Assembly (NCBI RefSeq): GCF_034702125.1
Contig: NC_085868.1
Coordinates: 42,674,888-42,738,887 of the forward strand
Origin: Engraulis encrasicolus
Taxonomy: Eukaryota; Chordata; Actinopteri; Clupeiformes; Engraulidae
Length of the DNA: 64,000 nt
Direction of reading: 5' to 3'
Of this stretch, positions 11,355 through 22,060 are shown one piece after another. Position numbers and translations under genes: made by a program. The first letter of the stretch is position 1; each line of letters begins with the position of its first letter. Below the pieces are notes generated by a model that had not been told where the DNA came from, did no database searches, and saw only the letters and a list, made by a program, of their open reading frames with translations.

Positions 11355-11570
11355 TCAGGTTGTAGTGGCCCTGTTGTTATTGATGCAGCTGATATACCGA
11401 TGTCTACGGCAGCTTCCTGGCATGCTAAGCATTAAGAGAGACAAAGAGACGGTCCTCTTCTGTGACCTTTTGACAGAAGAGATGGCAGACAGCCTGTAAA
11501 ACAGTGTAGCTGCACAATGCCATGATGCCAACTCAAGGTTCTATGAAAAAGGAAAATCATCAGTGTATGA
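11355..11570 (+). pseudogene. Decayed transposon-like coding remnant, left arm
   Basis: The plus strand reads as pieces of one protein across frames: VVIDAAD, then LPGMLSIKRDKETVLF and DLLTEEMADSL followed by a stop, then a frame with DANSRFYEKGKSSVYE. The right arm holds the same protein on the minus strand. The pattern resembles a multi-copy, uncharacterised transposon-associated protein of fish and invertebrates with a 'GCD...FYGKGK' motif; this comes from memory and is not verified. The stop and frame changes show it is dead. Confidence 0.5.
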
Positions 11571-11910
11571 GCTCCCAGGGTCACCCCTATGTTGCCCGGG
11601 AGCTATGTTCCCGAGTCCTATGTCCCCCTGCCACCGGGGAACTTAGAACCCTTTTTTCAAAAAGGGGTTCTATTCCTGCTGCTTCCAAGTAGACTGCTGC
11701 CGCATGACTAGCGAGGGTTGTTGTTAGAGTTACGGTTAGGGTTAGGCTGCCACTGTTCGCAAACTTGACATGAAATACGCATGGCAACTCGTGCAAGAGA
11801 TATGCATGTGAAGCATCCTGGGCCATACAATGCGGGGAACATGGGACCCTTTTGAGAAAAAGGGTCGGTAGTTCCTCAGTCCCATACAAAGACCGGGGAA
11901 TACAGGACCC
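11571..11910. mobile_element. Central insertion with CTATGTTCCC motifs and telomere-like units
   Basis: The unpaired centre has GAGCTATGTTCCC-like sequence at its left end, CCGGGGAAGCTATA at its right end, and inner mirrored blocks 'ccttttttcaaaaagggg' and 'cccttttgagaaaaaggg'. It contains GTTAGGGTTAGG at about 11,731. It resembles a foldback MITE that landed in or next to the junction of the palindrome. Minus-strand frames across it are by-products. Confidence 0.45.
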
Positions 11911-11932
11911 GGGGAAGCTATACGCTATACTC

Positions 11933-12480
11933 TCAACCATGTTTGAGTGGCGATGGGTGGTTCTTTAGTGTGGGGTGACACACTAGATACGGCAAGTAGT
12001 TGGGACAGAGTTGGCATAAGCTGTCTGCATATGGAGGGAGACAGATAAAAGACTTTCTCTTCATGGTCTTCGACTTGGAAGCACAGGCTTCAGCCATGGT
12101 GCTACTTTTCTTGTCTGCATAGATCATCTGTATCGTGAACACAAGCAGCTGTTGTGAACAGAGAGTAACCGAGAGTTGCTGCCTTGCCACAGAGCTCTTT
12201 ATCACCTTATCATGTACTGATGATTTTCCTTTTTCATAGAACCCTACAGGTAAGTTGGCATCACAGCCTGTAAAATAGTGTAGCTGCACAATGCAGTCTG
12301 CCATCTCTTGTCAGCAGGTCATGGAAGAGGACAGTCTCTTCGTTTCTCTTAATGCTTAGCATGCCAGGAAGCTGCCGTAGACATCGGTATCAGCTGCATC
12401 AATAACAACAGGGCCACTACAACCTGACTGTCATTGACCATCATAAACAGTGAAGAGCTTCAGACTGCTCAATGGTGTAG
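11933..12480 (-). pseudogene. Decayed transposon-like coding remnant, right arm
   Basis: On the minus strand there is an open segment of about 123 codons (12,304-11,933). It begins MADCIVQLHYFTGCDANLPV, continues with GFYEKGKSSVHDKVIKSS, and has CLPPYADSLCQLCPN and HPTLKNHPSPLKHG near its end. Upstream pieces around 12,430-12,310 give DAADTDVYG and KRNEETVLF in other frames. It matches the left-arm remnant but extends further, since the left arm is cut off after YEKGKSS. It is probably the C-terminal half of a transposon-encoded protein of unknown biochemical role. No catalytic residues can be assigned. Confidence 0.5.
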
Positions 12481-12789
12481 TCTTTTTCTTGTTTTTGACA
12501 CTACACAATAACATTTTGAAAGACTTGGCAGATGGGAACTTGTCAATTTCATGTGTATGTATGTGCATTACCATGTATGCGCAGGTCCCGTTCGTCTTCT
12601 TTTGTTAAGTATGGTGTATCGTACTAGGGATCACTGGCACCGATGATACTGGGAGCATGAGAAGGCAAGGATGATGGATAACAGCTTTTGGGCATAGCCC
12701 AACCTACTTGTAACGGGTGCCGTCCTGTGCCTGCCAATCTTCTGCTGATGGAGTTCCCATCCTCTAGATCATGCCTATGTCAATTAGAG

Positions 12790-13143
12790 CAGAGTTTCTC
12801 AAAGTGGGGCGCAAGCCTTCCTGGGGGGGCGCGGAGGCATCACAGTGTGACATCTGCCAACCCCCCCCCCCAAAAAAGATTTCCTATATGGCCAATAAGC
12901 CAATATGTTTAAACAAGCCCCCCTCACCAACATTATATTATTCATTGTCATTGATTTGAATAGAATAGGTAAAAAAGTACTGCTTTTGCTTAGAAACCAT
13001 TAATTTACTAATTTACCTCAGGTCAGACATAACTATGATAGCGCCAGCCAGAAGTGATTTTTACCCCACAAAAAGGGGGAGGGGCCACGGAGGCATCCAG
13101 ACCCTCTGAGGGGCAAATGATGGGAAAAGTTTGAGAACGGCTG
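12790..13143. mobile_element. hAT-type MITE in the right arm, perfect 8-bp TSD
   Basis: The left end CAGAGTTTCTCAAAGTGGGG pairs with AAAAGTTTGAGAACGGCTG. It is flanked by identical AATTAGAG at 12,782-12,789 and 13,144-13,151. The left arm lacks it. It differs in sequence from the left-arm MITE, so the two insertions are independent. Confidence 0.93.
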
Positions 13144-14104
13144 AATTAGAGCAAGATGGGATTCTTAAATCAAAACAGGGTGGAGGGAGATCTTCGAGAT
13201 GAGCTTGCTCTTCTGCGTCTTCCTGTATGTGCCATTGGGGTTGAATAAGACCACACATTCCTCAACAACACAGTGTTCTTGCAGCTGGGGGAGCTTCACA
13301 AACTGACTGTCTTCAACCAAGTTGATCACTGCTGTGAGCGCACTTCTTCAATTTCAGCAGCTCTTGCCTCGAGTTCCTCAACGGGCTTCTCTGTGCAAGA
13401 ATGCTTGGAAAATGTGAAACGTGAAGGTCTTTTTTTAACTAGATAAGTGGTTCTCAACCTGTGGGTCAAGACCCCCTGATTTGGGGGGTGGGGTCATAAT
13501 GTAAGGACTCTCAAAGTAAAAGACCATCACTGCATCCAAAGTAATCATCAAACAATGCTAAAATACCTGCCAAATTGTCAAATAATAGCCTACAAAAAAA
13601 GACACATTGTTAAAATAGCCCATCTACAAGCCCACTACGCCCCACAATGTGAGGAATTCTGGGCTTGTAGATCAGATATTCGCTCAATATCTTTACATGA
13701 GAAATGGAGTCACACAAATTGGGAGGTTCCCAGTCCAAATATGATAATTTTGGGCGATGACGGCCTAAAAAGGTCGAAAATAACGGTTCTAGATGGCGGC
13801 CATCTTGAATTTCGCTGTCAAAACAAAGTTTTATAACCAAAATGATGTCAGATTTGGAATCCTCATGGTTGGCTTGTATGAAAAAGTGCCTTCATACATG
13901 ATTCTAGGTCATCCAGATCAAAAGTTATTTTTTAGAGATGCCGCTGGACGCCATTTTGAATTTGGCTCTCTTGCAAAAAAGCCCGGGATTTTTGCGAGGG
14001 ACATGGGGGCTAAATCTTTTCTAAAGGGTCCATAGAGGTCAAATCAATCATCAAAACATTGTTGCCAGAGGTTGGTCACGGAACCTCCATTTATGACTAC
14101 ACTA

Positions 14105-15373
14105 ATGTGATGAATTAACAATGGATGGATACCTTCCTCTGCTCAGATGGATGCAATGGCATTGGAAAAACTGGGTATGGCAGCAAGTTTGCATCAGCCC
14201 AAAAAAAAAAAAAAAAGATTGAGCGTTTGCCAGCTGATGTGGTTCAATGGTCTCAGTTAGATGTTAAAAAACACTCAACAAAAAATACAAAAAAATAAAA
14301 CAGTAGAACACTGCTCAACTGATAATTTGGAACTTGCCAAGGCCTATTAAGACGAGCCATCCAAGTACCCTGAGCTCCGGTGTCCCTGTTCCCACTCCCT
14401 CTAGGGACAGAGGCTGTGTCTGTGATGTGTTTACTTTGGGCCTAATTCTCATGTCTGGCATCCTCCAAAACAAATTTGCAAAAGCATATTACACAGCACC
14501 TGTTTAACCAGGATAACCAGACTGTTATTATAAATTACAGCTGTGAGGTATGATATTAGAGCAGGCGAGGAACAGGGTGGTGTGGGGGGATGCTTGCTTG
14601 ACTTAGCAAAAATGTACCTGAAATCTAACTGTTCTCTTTCAATGTTGAGCTTTAAGGTGAGGTTTAACCAACACTGCAACAGAAAGTGTACTCATATTTT
14701 GTCATAAAGTGGCGATACTGACAGTTCCTGCCCCATTTTGTAGTACAGTAGATCATCTCATCACTGACCCTGAGATCATGCATCCATAATATACGCTCCA
14801 AGTAGGGTTCAAGTCTTGTAAAAAATATATATTTCAGAGCTACATTGTGCAAGGAAAAGAAAGAAATCTTTAAAAAACATGCTTCTGAGCATAATAAATG
14901 TCCAAATAAAAAGTCCCTCATAAAATCAAGAAATAAAAGACATTAATCTCCCCAGCTGTCTCTTCTACTCAGTTATAAAGTTCTGCCTTGCGTGATGGTG
15001 TGATAGTGCGTGATGCGTAATGGTGTGACCGACTGTTTGGTTTTCATAAAATATCACAGATCCCCTAGAGGAATGGCATGTTTATGGTGTCATGGACTAC
15101 CCATCTGTCCCTTTTCAGCTTTGAAAAAAGTAAATAGATGAATAAATTATTAATTTAACAGGCCTCTCTTCTCCACCAGATCACCTACATGGGCTCAGTC
15201 GACCACACATGATGGGGATTTTTGTTGTCTCTCTTCGTGACACATTTATGTCAACAAACTATAAAATGCAATTAGGTCAAGTTAAGTTTGCATTTGATTC
15301 AAAACATGTGAGGCTAACATGAATAAGAATGTTTAAGCATGGAGCATTTTCAACTGCACCAGGAGACAACATG
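14105..15373. other. Unannotated
   Basis: A short A run lies at about 14,202-14,217. No gene or repeat family is recognised in the rest. Confidence 0.5.
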
Positions 15374-15521
15374 CAGGGATGGACTGGCCATCTGGCAAAG
15401 CAGGCATTTCCCGGTGAGCCCTGCACCCTCATGGGGACCCTATTTTCAGAAAATAGGGGCCCACAAGCCTGCGGGGCCCACCGGGAAATGCCTGCTATGC
15501 CAGATGGCCAGTCCAGTCCTG
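15374..15521. mobile_element. Foldback MITE, family CAGGGCTGGACTGG
   Basis: Both halves carry the same arm in opposite directions: CAGGGATGGACTGGCCATCT at the left, AGATGGCCAGTCCAGTCCTG at the right, with GCATTTCCCGGTG and CACCGGGAAATGC inside. This copy consists of two left ends head-to-head, unlike the asymmetric copy at 18,868. No target duplication is seen. Confidence 0.85.
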
Positions 15522-15619
15522 GATGCGAGGCCGGTCGACAGCTGTAGTCAGTAGGCATCCTAACAGACAGGCAGCGCTGGACAGATGCTCAGCTGCAACA
15601 TCTGTGGCCTCAACATAAA

Positions 15620-15672
15620 AACAAATGAATGTGTGTGTGCATGCGTGCATGCGTATGTGCGTGCGTGCGTAC
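15620..15672. repeat. Imperfect (GT/GC)n tract
   Basis: Mixed GTGT and GCGT repeats. Confidence 0.85.
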
Positions 15673-16650
15673 ACCCTCTTGAGTTCATGCAAGCTTGTGC
15701 TGTTGGGATCTCTTAGTAGTGGGCTTTACATACAGAATATGATTTTTTAAAATCAGTATTTGTATCTTAACAAAAATGTGGCCAGTCCATAGCTAAGGGT
15801 AAATGGCATGTGATCCTGGTTTCTGACAAAATATAAGGTCATGGTTTTATAATTGTATGCTACTTTACAGTACATGCAAATATTTAATTCGAGTGTTATT
15901 AAAAAGCAACAATATTCCACTGCCTTTAAGAGGACTCCAAACAAACAAATGGACAAATCTATGTAATCATATTATGTTCATTATCATGAATAATGTAATT
16001 TGGCAGCATATGTATGTCACTGATGCTATATGGCCTTGTCCTGACCAGGAAAAAACAAACACATTCATGCTAAGCCAAAATAGTTAATTATTCATGATCC
16101 TCAATTATTTAAAGTAATAGCAGGGATGAATAGTTAATGAAATACAATTGTGAAAACTTAAATTTAAGTCTTGTGTCTTGGGCCAATTGTCACACTGTGT
16201 CAGACTTGTCTTGAGTGAATTGTGCATTACAAATTTAGAGGTGGTTGTGCTTAAAATGTTTTTCAACAACCTATTCATGACTCTTGGAGTAAATGGGGCA
16301 CTACTGTAGTTGAAGCATGTATTGATTTGTGATTTGGTGAATGGAGATATATTTCCTCCTCCTTACTTGCACAGCACATAGTAGCCTATAACATCATGCG
16401 GCGCTCTGCAGTCCCATTTGGTGGCCACTTTAACAGGCCAGGGTCAGGGCCCTCCGTCTTGATAGCGTAAGCTGTAACACTAAGGTTTTTGCTGTGCCTT
16501 GCTGAATGCAAAGAGGTTCTCCTGGGATATAAACTTGCGGGGTGCCTATTACAAGCATACCAGGAAATCAACATCAATCATCTGGTGCAATGATTAAACT
16601 GAATGGGTGGGGGCAGGGAAGCATGCTATTTTCCTAAAAACTTTTACTAT
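15673..16650. other. Low-repeat AT-rich stretch with an octamer site
   Basis: No transposon ends or open frames of note. ATGCAAAT at about 15,873 is a POU octamer, next to TTAATT. Several TAATTA/ATTAAT-like words follow to 16,130. This could be a conserved non-coding element but the sequence alone does not show it. Confidence 0.35.
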
Positions 16651-16971
16651 GGCTGCGTTTACATGAGACACTTAAGTCCGATTTAACTCGCTTTAAATCT
16701 GATTAAAACTTAATTCCGCTTTAAAAATATCATGTAAACACTTACCGAACAGGATTTAACTTTATTCATTTAAACTTAAATCACGCCCCCACGCTTTATT
16801 TGACTCACTCAGCACGTGCGTCCTCAGTCCAATCGCAATGCTTTCTTTTCCCCAGACGTTTAATCAGATTTAAGTGAAAGTGCCATGTATACACATCGCA
16901 AAATAACTCTTAATCCGATCTATTTAAATCTCATTTATTAAATCGGACTTAAAAACATCATGTAACCGTAG
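16651..16971. mobile_element. MITE (GGCTGCGTTTACATG family), internally deleted copy
   Basis: The left end GGCTGCGTTTACATGAGA and the right end CATCATGTAACCGTAG form inverted termini. The inside carries repeated TCCGATTTAA/TTAAATC words. It matches the two ends of the 785-bp element at 35,688 but lacks about 450 bp of its middle. Confidence 0.8.
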
Positions 16972-18019
16972 TGACTCTTCCTTTATTGCCTGAACGCCTT
17001 TTGGCTTAGATCAACAGAGAAGTGAAAAGCTCAAATGTCTTTGTTAGTCAAGAAAACAAGGTTTCAGTCAAACTGTGTCATCGTCAAAAATTCCCAGCTT
17101 TGTCTGAAACAACTGGATTTAAAGACGAATGCGTTCCACACGGTGGGAGATGTCAGTGTAGATGAGCCTTATACATGTATATAGCCTGTCAGAGGAAGCG
17201 TGGTTGAAAATCAGAGTTAATGAGAATCAGTAATATAAATAATCATTAGATGTATCTCACAGACACTCCCTTTGTTATGGTATAGTGCACATTAATGGTA
17301 GGTTGTGCTAATGAAAAGTGGGAGATTTTTTCCCCCAACAAAAAACACTCATTGCACCCCAATTCCTTGTGACAACATTGAGTCACAATGAGAATTTATG
17401 ATATCTCAGTTAATGCATTGTAAATGGAGGGGAGGTTGAAGTGCATGAGGCATTATAGTGCAAGTAGTTCAGTACATTAGGCCTACATGTGTACACAGTA
17501 CAGTGTGTATTTTTGTGCTATGTATGGATATATGTCTGGAAATGCATCTAAGCTACAGTATGAATTACAGGGGCTGTTAGTACCAAATGTGACTGTTTCA
17601 TGTTGGGGCTCTCTTCGGAAGGCTGACTGAAAAATATTCAACTTGCCAAACATGGAAAACATCTGTCCAGGTTCTAATAGGCCAGAAACTTTATCCTTTA
17701 ACATTTAATAGACCATTTCTAACTTTGAAGTGATAGATATCCATCCAAGAAAGTTCTGGAAATAGACCAAAGCGCTTTATTGTCGTTTCCTTTTTGTTTT
17801 TGTTTTTGTTTTTGTTTATGTCCCCAGTCACTTCCTTATCCTTATCCACAGCTGTTGCAGTACGCCTGATGCTTCTGAAAATCTGAATGATTTTGGCAGA
17901 TCAGAGACAACTCCCCTTGGTGCCTTCCCTTCCCTCCATGTCCTCAAATAACCCCTGTGTCTTCCAATAACCCCTGTGTTTACCACCACTGTGTTCTGGC
18001 CTAGTAGCAGAGCCAGGAG
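16972..18019. other. Unannotated; (GTTTTT)n at 17,790-17,818
   Basis: A short GTTTTT repeat is the only repeat seen. No coding signal is supported. Confidence 0.55.
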
Positions 18020-18336
18020 CAAGCCCGGATTAACACACAGGCTAGTGGCTGCCTGCAGCCTAGGGACCATCAACTGCCACCCCACCCCCCAATAGGCCAA
18101 AGTAATTTAAAAAGCAGAATGGTCATAATACACTGTGCCAAATAAATAAGTCTGTCATCTTGAATGGATTAGCAAATTAAGGTTAATACTTCATTCCACT
18201 AGTTGGCAAATATGCGTTATTCTTGGGTGAGAATGCTGACACTGTCTATTTAGATCTTTTGCAGAGTCTCGATTCTGCAAGGGCCTACAGCAACCTGTAG
18301 CCTATAGGGGCCTCTGGCCATCTTAATCCGTTCTTG
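18020..18336. mobile_element. hAT-type MITE with 8-bp TSD
   Basis: The left end CAAGCCCGGATTAACA pairs with the right end TTAATCCGTTCTTG. It is flanked by GCCAGGAG (18,012-18,019) and GCCAGGAT (18,337-18,344), a 7/8 match. Confidence 0.8.
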
Positions 18337-18867
18337 GCCAGGATGAAGGGGGTCTTAGCTCCCAAAGTTTTTGCCTGCGACTTCTCACTATTTTCACCCT
18401 TTCAGTAGTCTACAGTACGTATTTAAGGTTGACACTGCACACAGATCGGTAGTGGCTAACCCACTCTGAAGCAGTTCGCAGTTCAATATCAGAAAATAAC
18501 TCTGAATTTGAGCTGTGATCTTTAATGCATTAAAGGACTTCTATGTTAGAAGATTTTCTTTGAAATATCAAAATAATAATCATCACATAGGTCCATGTGT
18601 GAGAACTCAGTGCAGGAGCATACTGTATATACATGCGCACACAGTCGCAGGCATGAAGACGAGAAATTGTTCATTTGAGATACACACCGATATTTATAAC
18701 TACAGTCACCAAGTGAGAAACACTGACTTGAGTCTGAAACATACAGTATTCATAGGGTTGGGGCTAATGTTATGAATGATATGGCTGTATTATTTAGTTC
18801 AGGATATTTGGTGATTGGCTGGTGAAGGGGTGGGGTGGGGTGGCCAGAGGTGGCAATGAGGACCAAG
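18337..18867. other. Unannotated
   Basis: No repeat family or coding signal is recognised. Confidence 0.5.
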
Positions 18868-19071
18868 CAGGGCTGGACTGGCCATTTGGCATAGCGGGCA
18901 TTTCCCGGTGGACCCCGCACCCTTGTGGGCCCCTATTTTCAGAAATGTGAAAAAAATAGGGGCCCACGAGGGTCCGAGGCCAACCGTTGAGTCAGTTCTG
19001 CACCGTTAATCATGACGGGCCCCTTTAATTCAAAAGTGCCCAAGCCCTATTTCTCCCCCTGTCCAGCCCTG
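18868..19071 (+). mobile_element. hAT-type MITE, family CAGGGCTGGACTGG, full length
   Basis: It begins CAGGGCTGGACTGGCC and ends TGTCCAGCCCTG. Flanks GGACCAAG and GGACTGAG match at 6 of 8 positions. Inside are CATTTCCCGGTGG, ATAGGGGCCCACGAGG and TCATGACGGGCCC blocks, which recur at 20,125 (inverse) and 35,278. Confidence 0.85.
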
Positions 19072-19490
<419 letters not shown>

Positions 19491-19595
19491 GATAAGGGCA
19501 GGTTTTTTTTGCCCTGGAAATATGTCTTGGAAATATGCGTGCAAATGTTCTCCTTCATATCCTTGTTGATATAGGCTCTCCCTGCCCTTGCCCGT

Positions 19596-19850
19596 GGGGG
19601 TATGCGCTATACCGACATACCGCTATTCCGACATACCGCTAGGGTCACGGTTGAGGTTAGGGTTAGGGTTAGGGTTAGCGTAAGGGTAACTGCATGCACT
19701 CTCCCTAAACTGATGAAACCTGAGCAACGTAGCACAAATCACAGATTTGGCAGATTTCGGTGGGAAACATGCCAGTATTCGGACAATAGACATCAATGTC
19801 TGAATGGCGGCATGTCTGATGGCGGCATGTCTGAATGGCGCCATGTAACC
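19596..19850. mobile_element. Repeat element with telomere-like (TTAGGG) core
   Basis: The left side has repeated CGACATACCGCTA units and the right side repeated GCGGCATGTCTGA units, which are roughly inverse to each other. The centre has GGTTAGGGTTAGGGTTAGGG at about 19,654-19,677. The mirrored sides suggest a foldback MITE. The telomere-like units look like part of the element and not a chromosome-fusion trace. Confidence 0.5.
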
Positions 19851-20029
19851 GCTTGTCACAAGGCCTGTGCTAAATGGCCTGCTTGTCCTTGTTTGACTTT
19901 TCCCCTCTCCTCAGGACTTGAGGCATGTATTTTTGTCTGTGGTTTTTTGATGGTGTTTGAGTGTTATACATTTTGCGGAGAGGGCTTTCTCTGCTGTGCA
20001 TACCACCAGTGGGGTGTTTTGTTTGAAAA

Positions 20030-20475
20030 AGTCAATCACTTTACACAGTAAGCTGAACTGCTGTGTCCACCAGCTCAGCATATGAATACAAGAGATGCCC
20101 CTTTCACAGCTGCTGCTGCTGCTGCAGGCTGGCCTGGGGGAGAAATGGGGCCTGGGCACTTTTGGGTTAAAGGGGCCCGTCATAATTAGCTGTGCAGAAC
20201 TGACACACCAGTGGGCCCTGCACACTTGTGGGCCCCTATTTTCAGAAAAGTTAAAAAAAAGTAAAAAAACAAAATGGTGCAGGGTCCACCGGGAAATGCC
20301 CGCTATGCCAGATGGCCAGTCCAGCCCTGGCTGCTGCCTCATTTTATCTCTTGCCTTTTCAATCTCTTTACACAGTAAGCTGAACTGCTGTGTCCAGCTC
20401 AGCATATGAATTCAAGAGAGCCCCCTTTCACAGCTGCTGCTGCTGCCATCATTTTATCTCTTGCCTTTTCAGTTT
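20030..20475. repeat. Tandem duplication split by a MITE
   Basis: A unit of about 120 bp occurs twice. It has CTTTACACAGTAAGCTGAAC, CAGCTCAGCATATGAAT, CCCTTTCACAGCTGCTG and CATTTTATCTCTTGCCTTTT. The first copy (20,037-20,365) is broken by the MITE at 20,125-20,329. The second (20,366-20,475) is intact. Confidence 0.85.
20125..20329 (-). mobile_element. hAT-type MITE, family CAGGGCTGGACTGG, minus strand
   Basis: The right end reads GGCCAGTCCAGCCCTG and the left CAGGCTGGCCTGGGGGAG. It is the reverse of the copy at 18,868. The target was a GCT repeat, so the duplicated bases cannot be assigned exactly. Confidence 0.85.
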
Positions 20476-20487
20476 CCCAGTCAGTTT

Positions 20488-21195
20488 TAGGGGTGTAAAT
20501 CACTAGCCTCGCGAGCCATCCTACGTACTTCCGCCAAAGGATTGGCTCCACTACTGTAGTCTGGCCGTGCTTCTCTGTGGAGTGCCTGGAGCAGTAGAAT
20601 TTTGATCGCAACGCCCCCCTCAGAAAACAGCCAATAATCCAATACGGGGACTAAAGGGGGAGGACGCTCGTGACAATGACGTACACATCTGCGCCAGAGC
20701 CATTGGTCTGCGCTATGTTGTTGTTGAGTAACTGCCAGCGATTGGATGAGAGGTGTCCAATAATTTCAAACCATAACTGAGTGCAAACTTCCTGCTTCCT
20801 ACAATCGCTTCAGAGCAAACAAATGCCAGACCATAAATACGAAATGAAATGGTAGTATTATGGGATGGTCAGGACCAGGCTAGTAAATCACAGCCTCCAT
20901 GACGATAAGATTCAATTTCGATATCTTATTATTCGATGCGTTGCGATTCGATGCGATGCGATACTTAAGAATGCCCCACGATATGATACGATACGATACG
21001 AAACAATACGATCCAATTAGACTTTTTAGACACTTCTATTATGGAGCTCTGTTATGGAGCTAGGGCATTGGGCAGGGGCCAGCGATTCGATTATTTTTGA
21101 TACTTAAGAATGTCCCACGATACGATGCGATTTGATTCAATCGTCAGATTATATCGCGATATATCGATACATTTCGATTATTATTTACACCCCTA
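20488..21195. mobile_element. hAT-like MITE (outer), GATACGATACG core
   Basis: It has perfect 13-bp inverted ends TAGGGGTGTAAAT and ATTTACACCCCTA. The interior is made of CGATACGATACG- and CGATTCGATGCG-type repeats, a well-known fish repeat pattern. It is interrupted by the element at 20,504-20,883. No clear outer target duplication is seen. Confidence 0.85.
20504..20883. mobile_element. MITE nested in a hAT element, 8-bp TSD
   Basis: The left end TAGCCTCGCGAGCCATCC pairs with GGATGGTCAGGACCAGGCTAG. It is flanked by TAAATCAC at 20,496-20,503 and 20,884-20,891, both identical. A related left end appears at the window edge (63,777). Confidence 0.9.
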
Positions 21196-21838
21196 GTGAG
21201 CTGGTGGTGCTGACCAAATAAGACACCCTAGCATTACACATCCCTGGATGTTTTGCAGCTGCGCAACCCCAAACACACGGAAAAGGACACCAAACTGGAA
21301 ACCAAATGAAAGTTTGCTCTTATCAAACATCAGGACAGCTGTGCCTTAATCATATATGCAGTATGTCTTTGCAGCCAAATACCATGTATCCACCCGCCAC
21401 ATGCATTTTACTCGGAGAGTTCAGTGTGTGAAAAGAGCGTGGCAATATCTGTTGAGTGGTGTTATCATCAGCGTCAAAGGAGATGCAGTTTCATGCCACC
21501 CATTTTCATGAGGCGCAGATTTAGTGTGAGTGGAGAGAGAGATAGAGAGATGTGTGTGTGAGAGAGAGCGATGTGAGAGAGAGAGAGAGAGAGAGATGTG
21601 AGAGTCAGCGATATGCAGAGAGAGTAATCTCATATAGCTGATCTGGACTGTCACTAACAGACGAGGAAAGGGGATTTTTCATGAATAATTCACCGGCAGG
21701 GCATTCACAAAAACACATTTATGTGAATTCAAAGTGTCATAATAAGACGAGGAAAAATGCTCATTTGCCTTTCCAACAACAGAAATATGAATATGATTAC
21801 CTGTGCCGTGTTTTCCCACACAAAGGTCATGCATCGGT
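21196..21838. other. Unannotated; GA-rich tract at 21,535-21,603
   Basis: An imperfect (GA)n/GATGTGAGAG tract is the only repeat seen. The rest has no recognised feature. Confidence 0.6.
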
Positions 21839-22060
21839 CAGTGTTGCCAGATTGGGCAGTTTCCCGCTCATTTGACTGTTTAGGATGGCCGTCTGCAGGT
21901 AAAAACGGCCAAAAACATGGATTGGACTTGGTTTTTCTGTAGATTTATGGCCACAGAAATCAATAATATTAGGTTCAAGTTTTAGGATGTAGTGCTTCTA
22001 GGCGGGGTTTGAGCCTTTTTTGGGGGGGCTGGAAATCATCAGTCTGATCTGGCAACCCTG
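21839..22060. mobile_element. hAT-type MITE, CAGTGTTGCCAGATTGGG family, copy 1
   Basis: It begins CAGTGTTGCCAGATTGGG and ends TCTGGCAACCCTG. Flanks GCATCGGT and GCATTGAT match at 6 of 8. Shared inner words are GGATGGCCGTCTGC, GCCACAGAAATCAAT and GTGCTTCTAG. Confidence 0.85.

Larger units (their letters stand above)
9680..14104. repeat. Large inverted repeat (palindrome), 4.4 kb
   Basis: The left arm (about 9680-11570) is the reverse complement of the right arm (about 12205-14104). Outer ends are exact: TAGTGTAGTCATAAATGG at 9680 and its complement ending at 14104, with ATG directly outside each end. By eye, the outer 400 bp of the arms differ by only a few percent plus a 14-bp indel near 13,990. 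The arms share the 'aatggcggccatcttgaatt' region, a GGTTCTCAACCTGTGGGTC segment, and coding remnants toward the centre. Each arm has its own later hAT insertion. The centre (about 11,571-12,204) is not symmetrical. Confidence 0.9.

Noticed and set aside
9680..14104. CACTA-type transposon, because the right end finishes in ACTACACTA
   Set aside because: The 5' end starts TAGTG, the opposite orientation to the CACTA...TAGTG ends of that superfamily.
19651..19680. Interstitial telomere as a chromosome-fusion scar
   Set aside because: Only about four TTAGGG units, in the middle of a mirrored repeat element.
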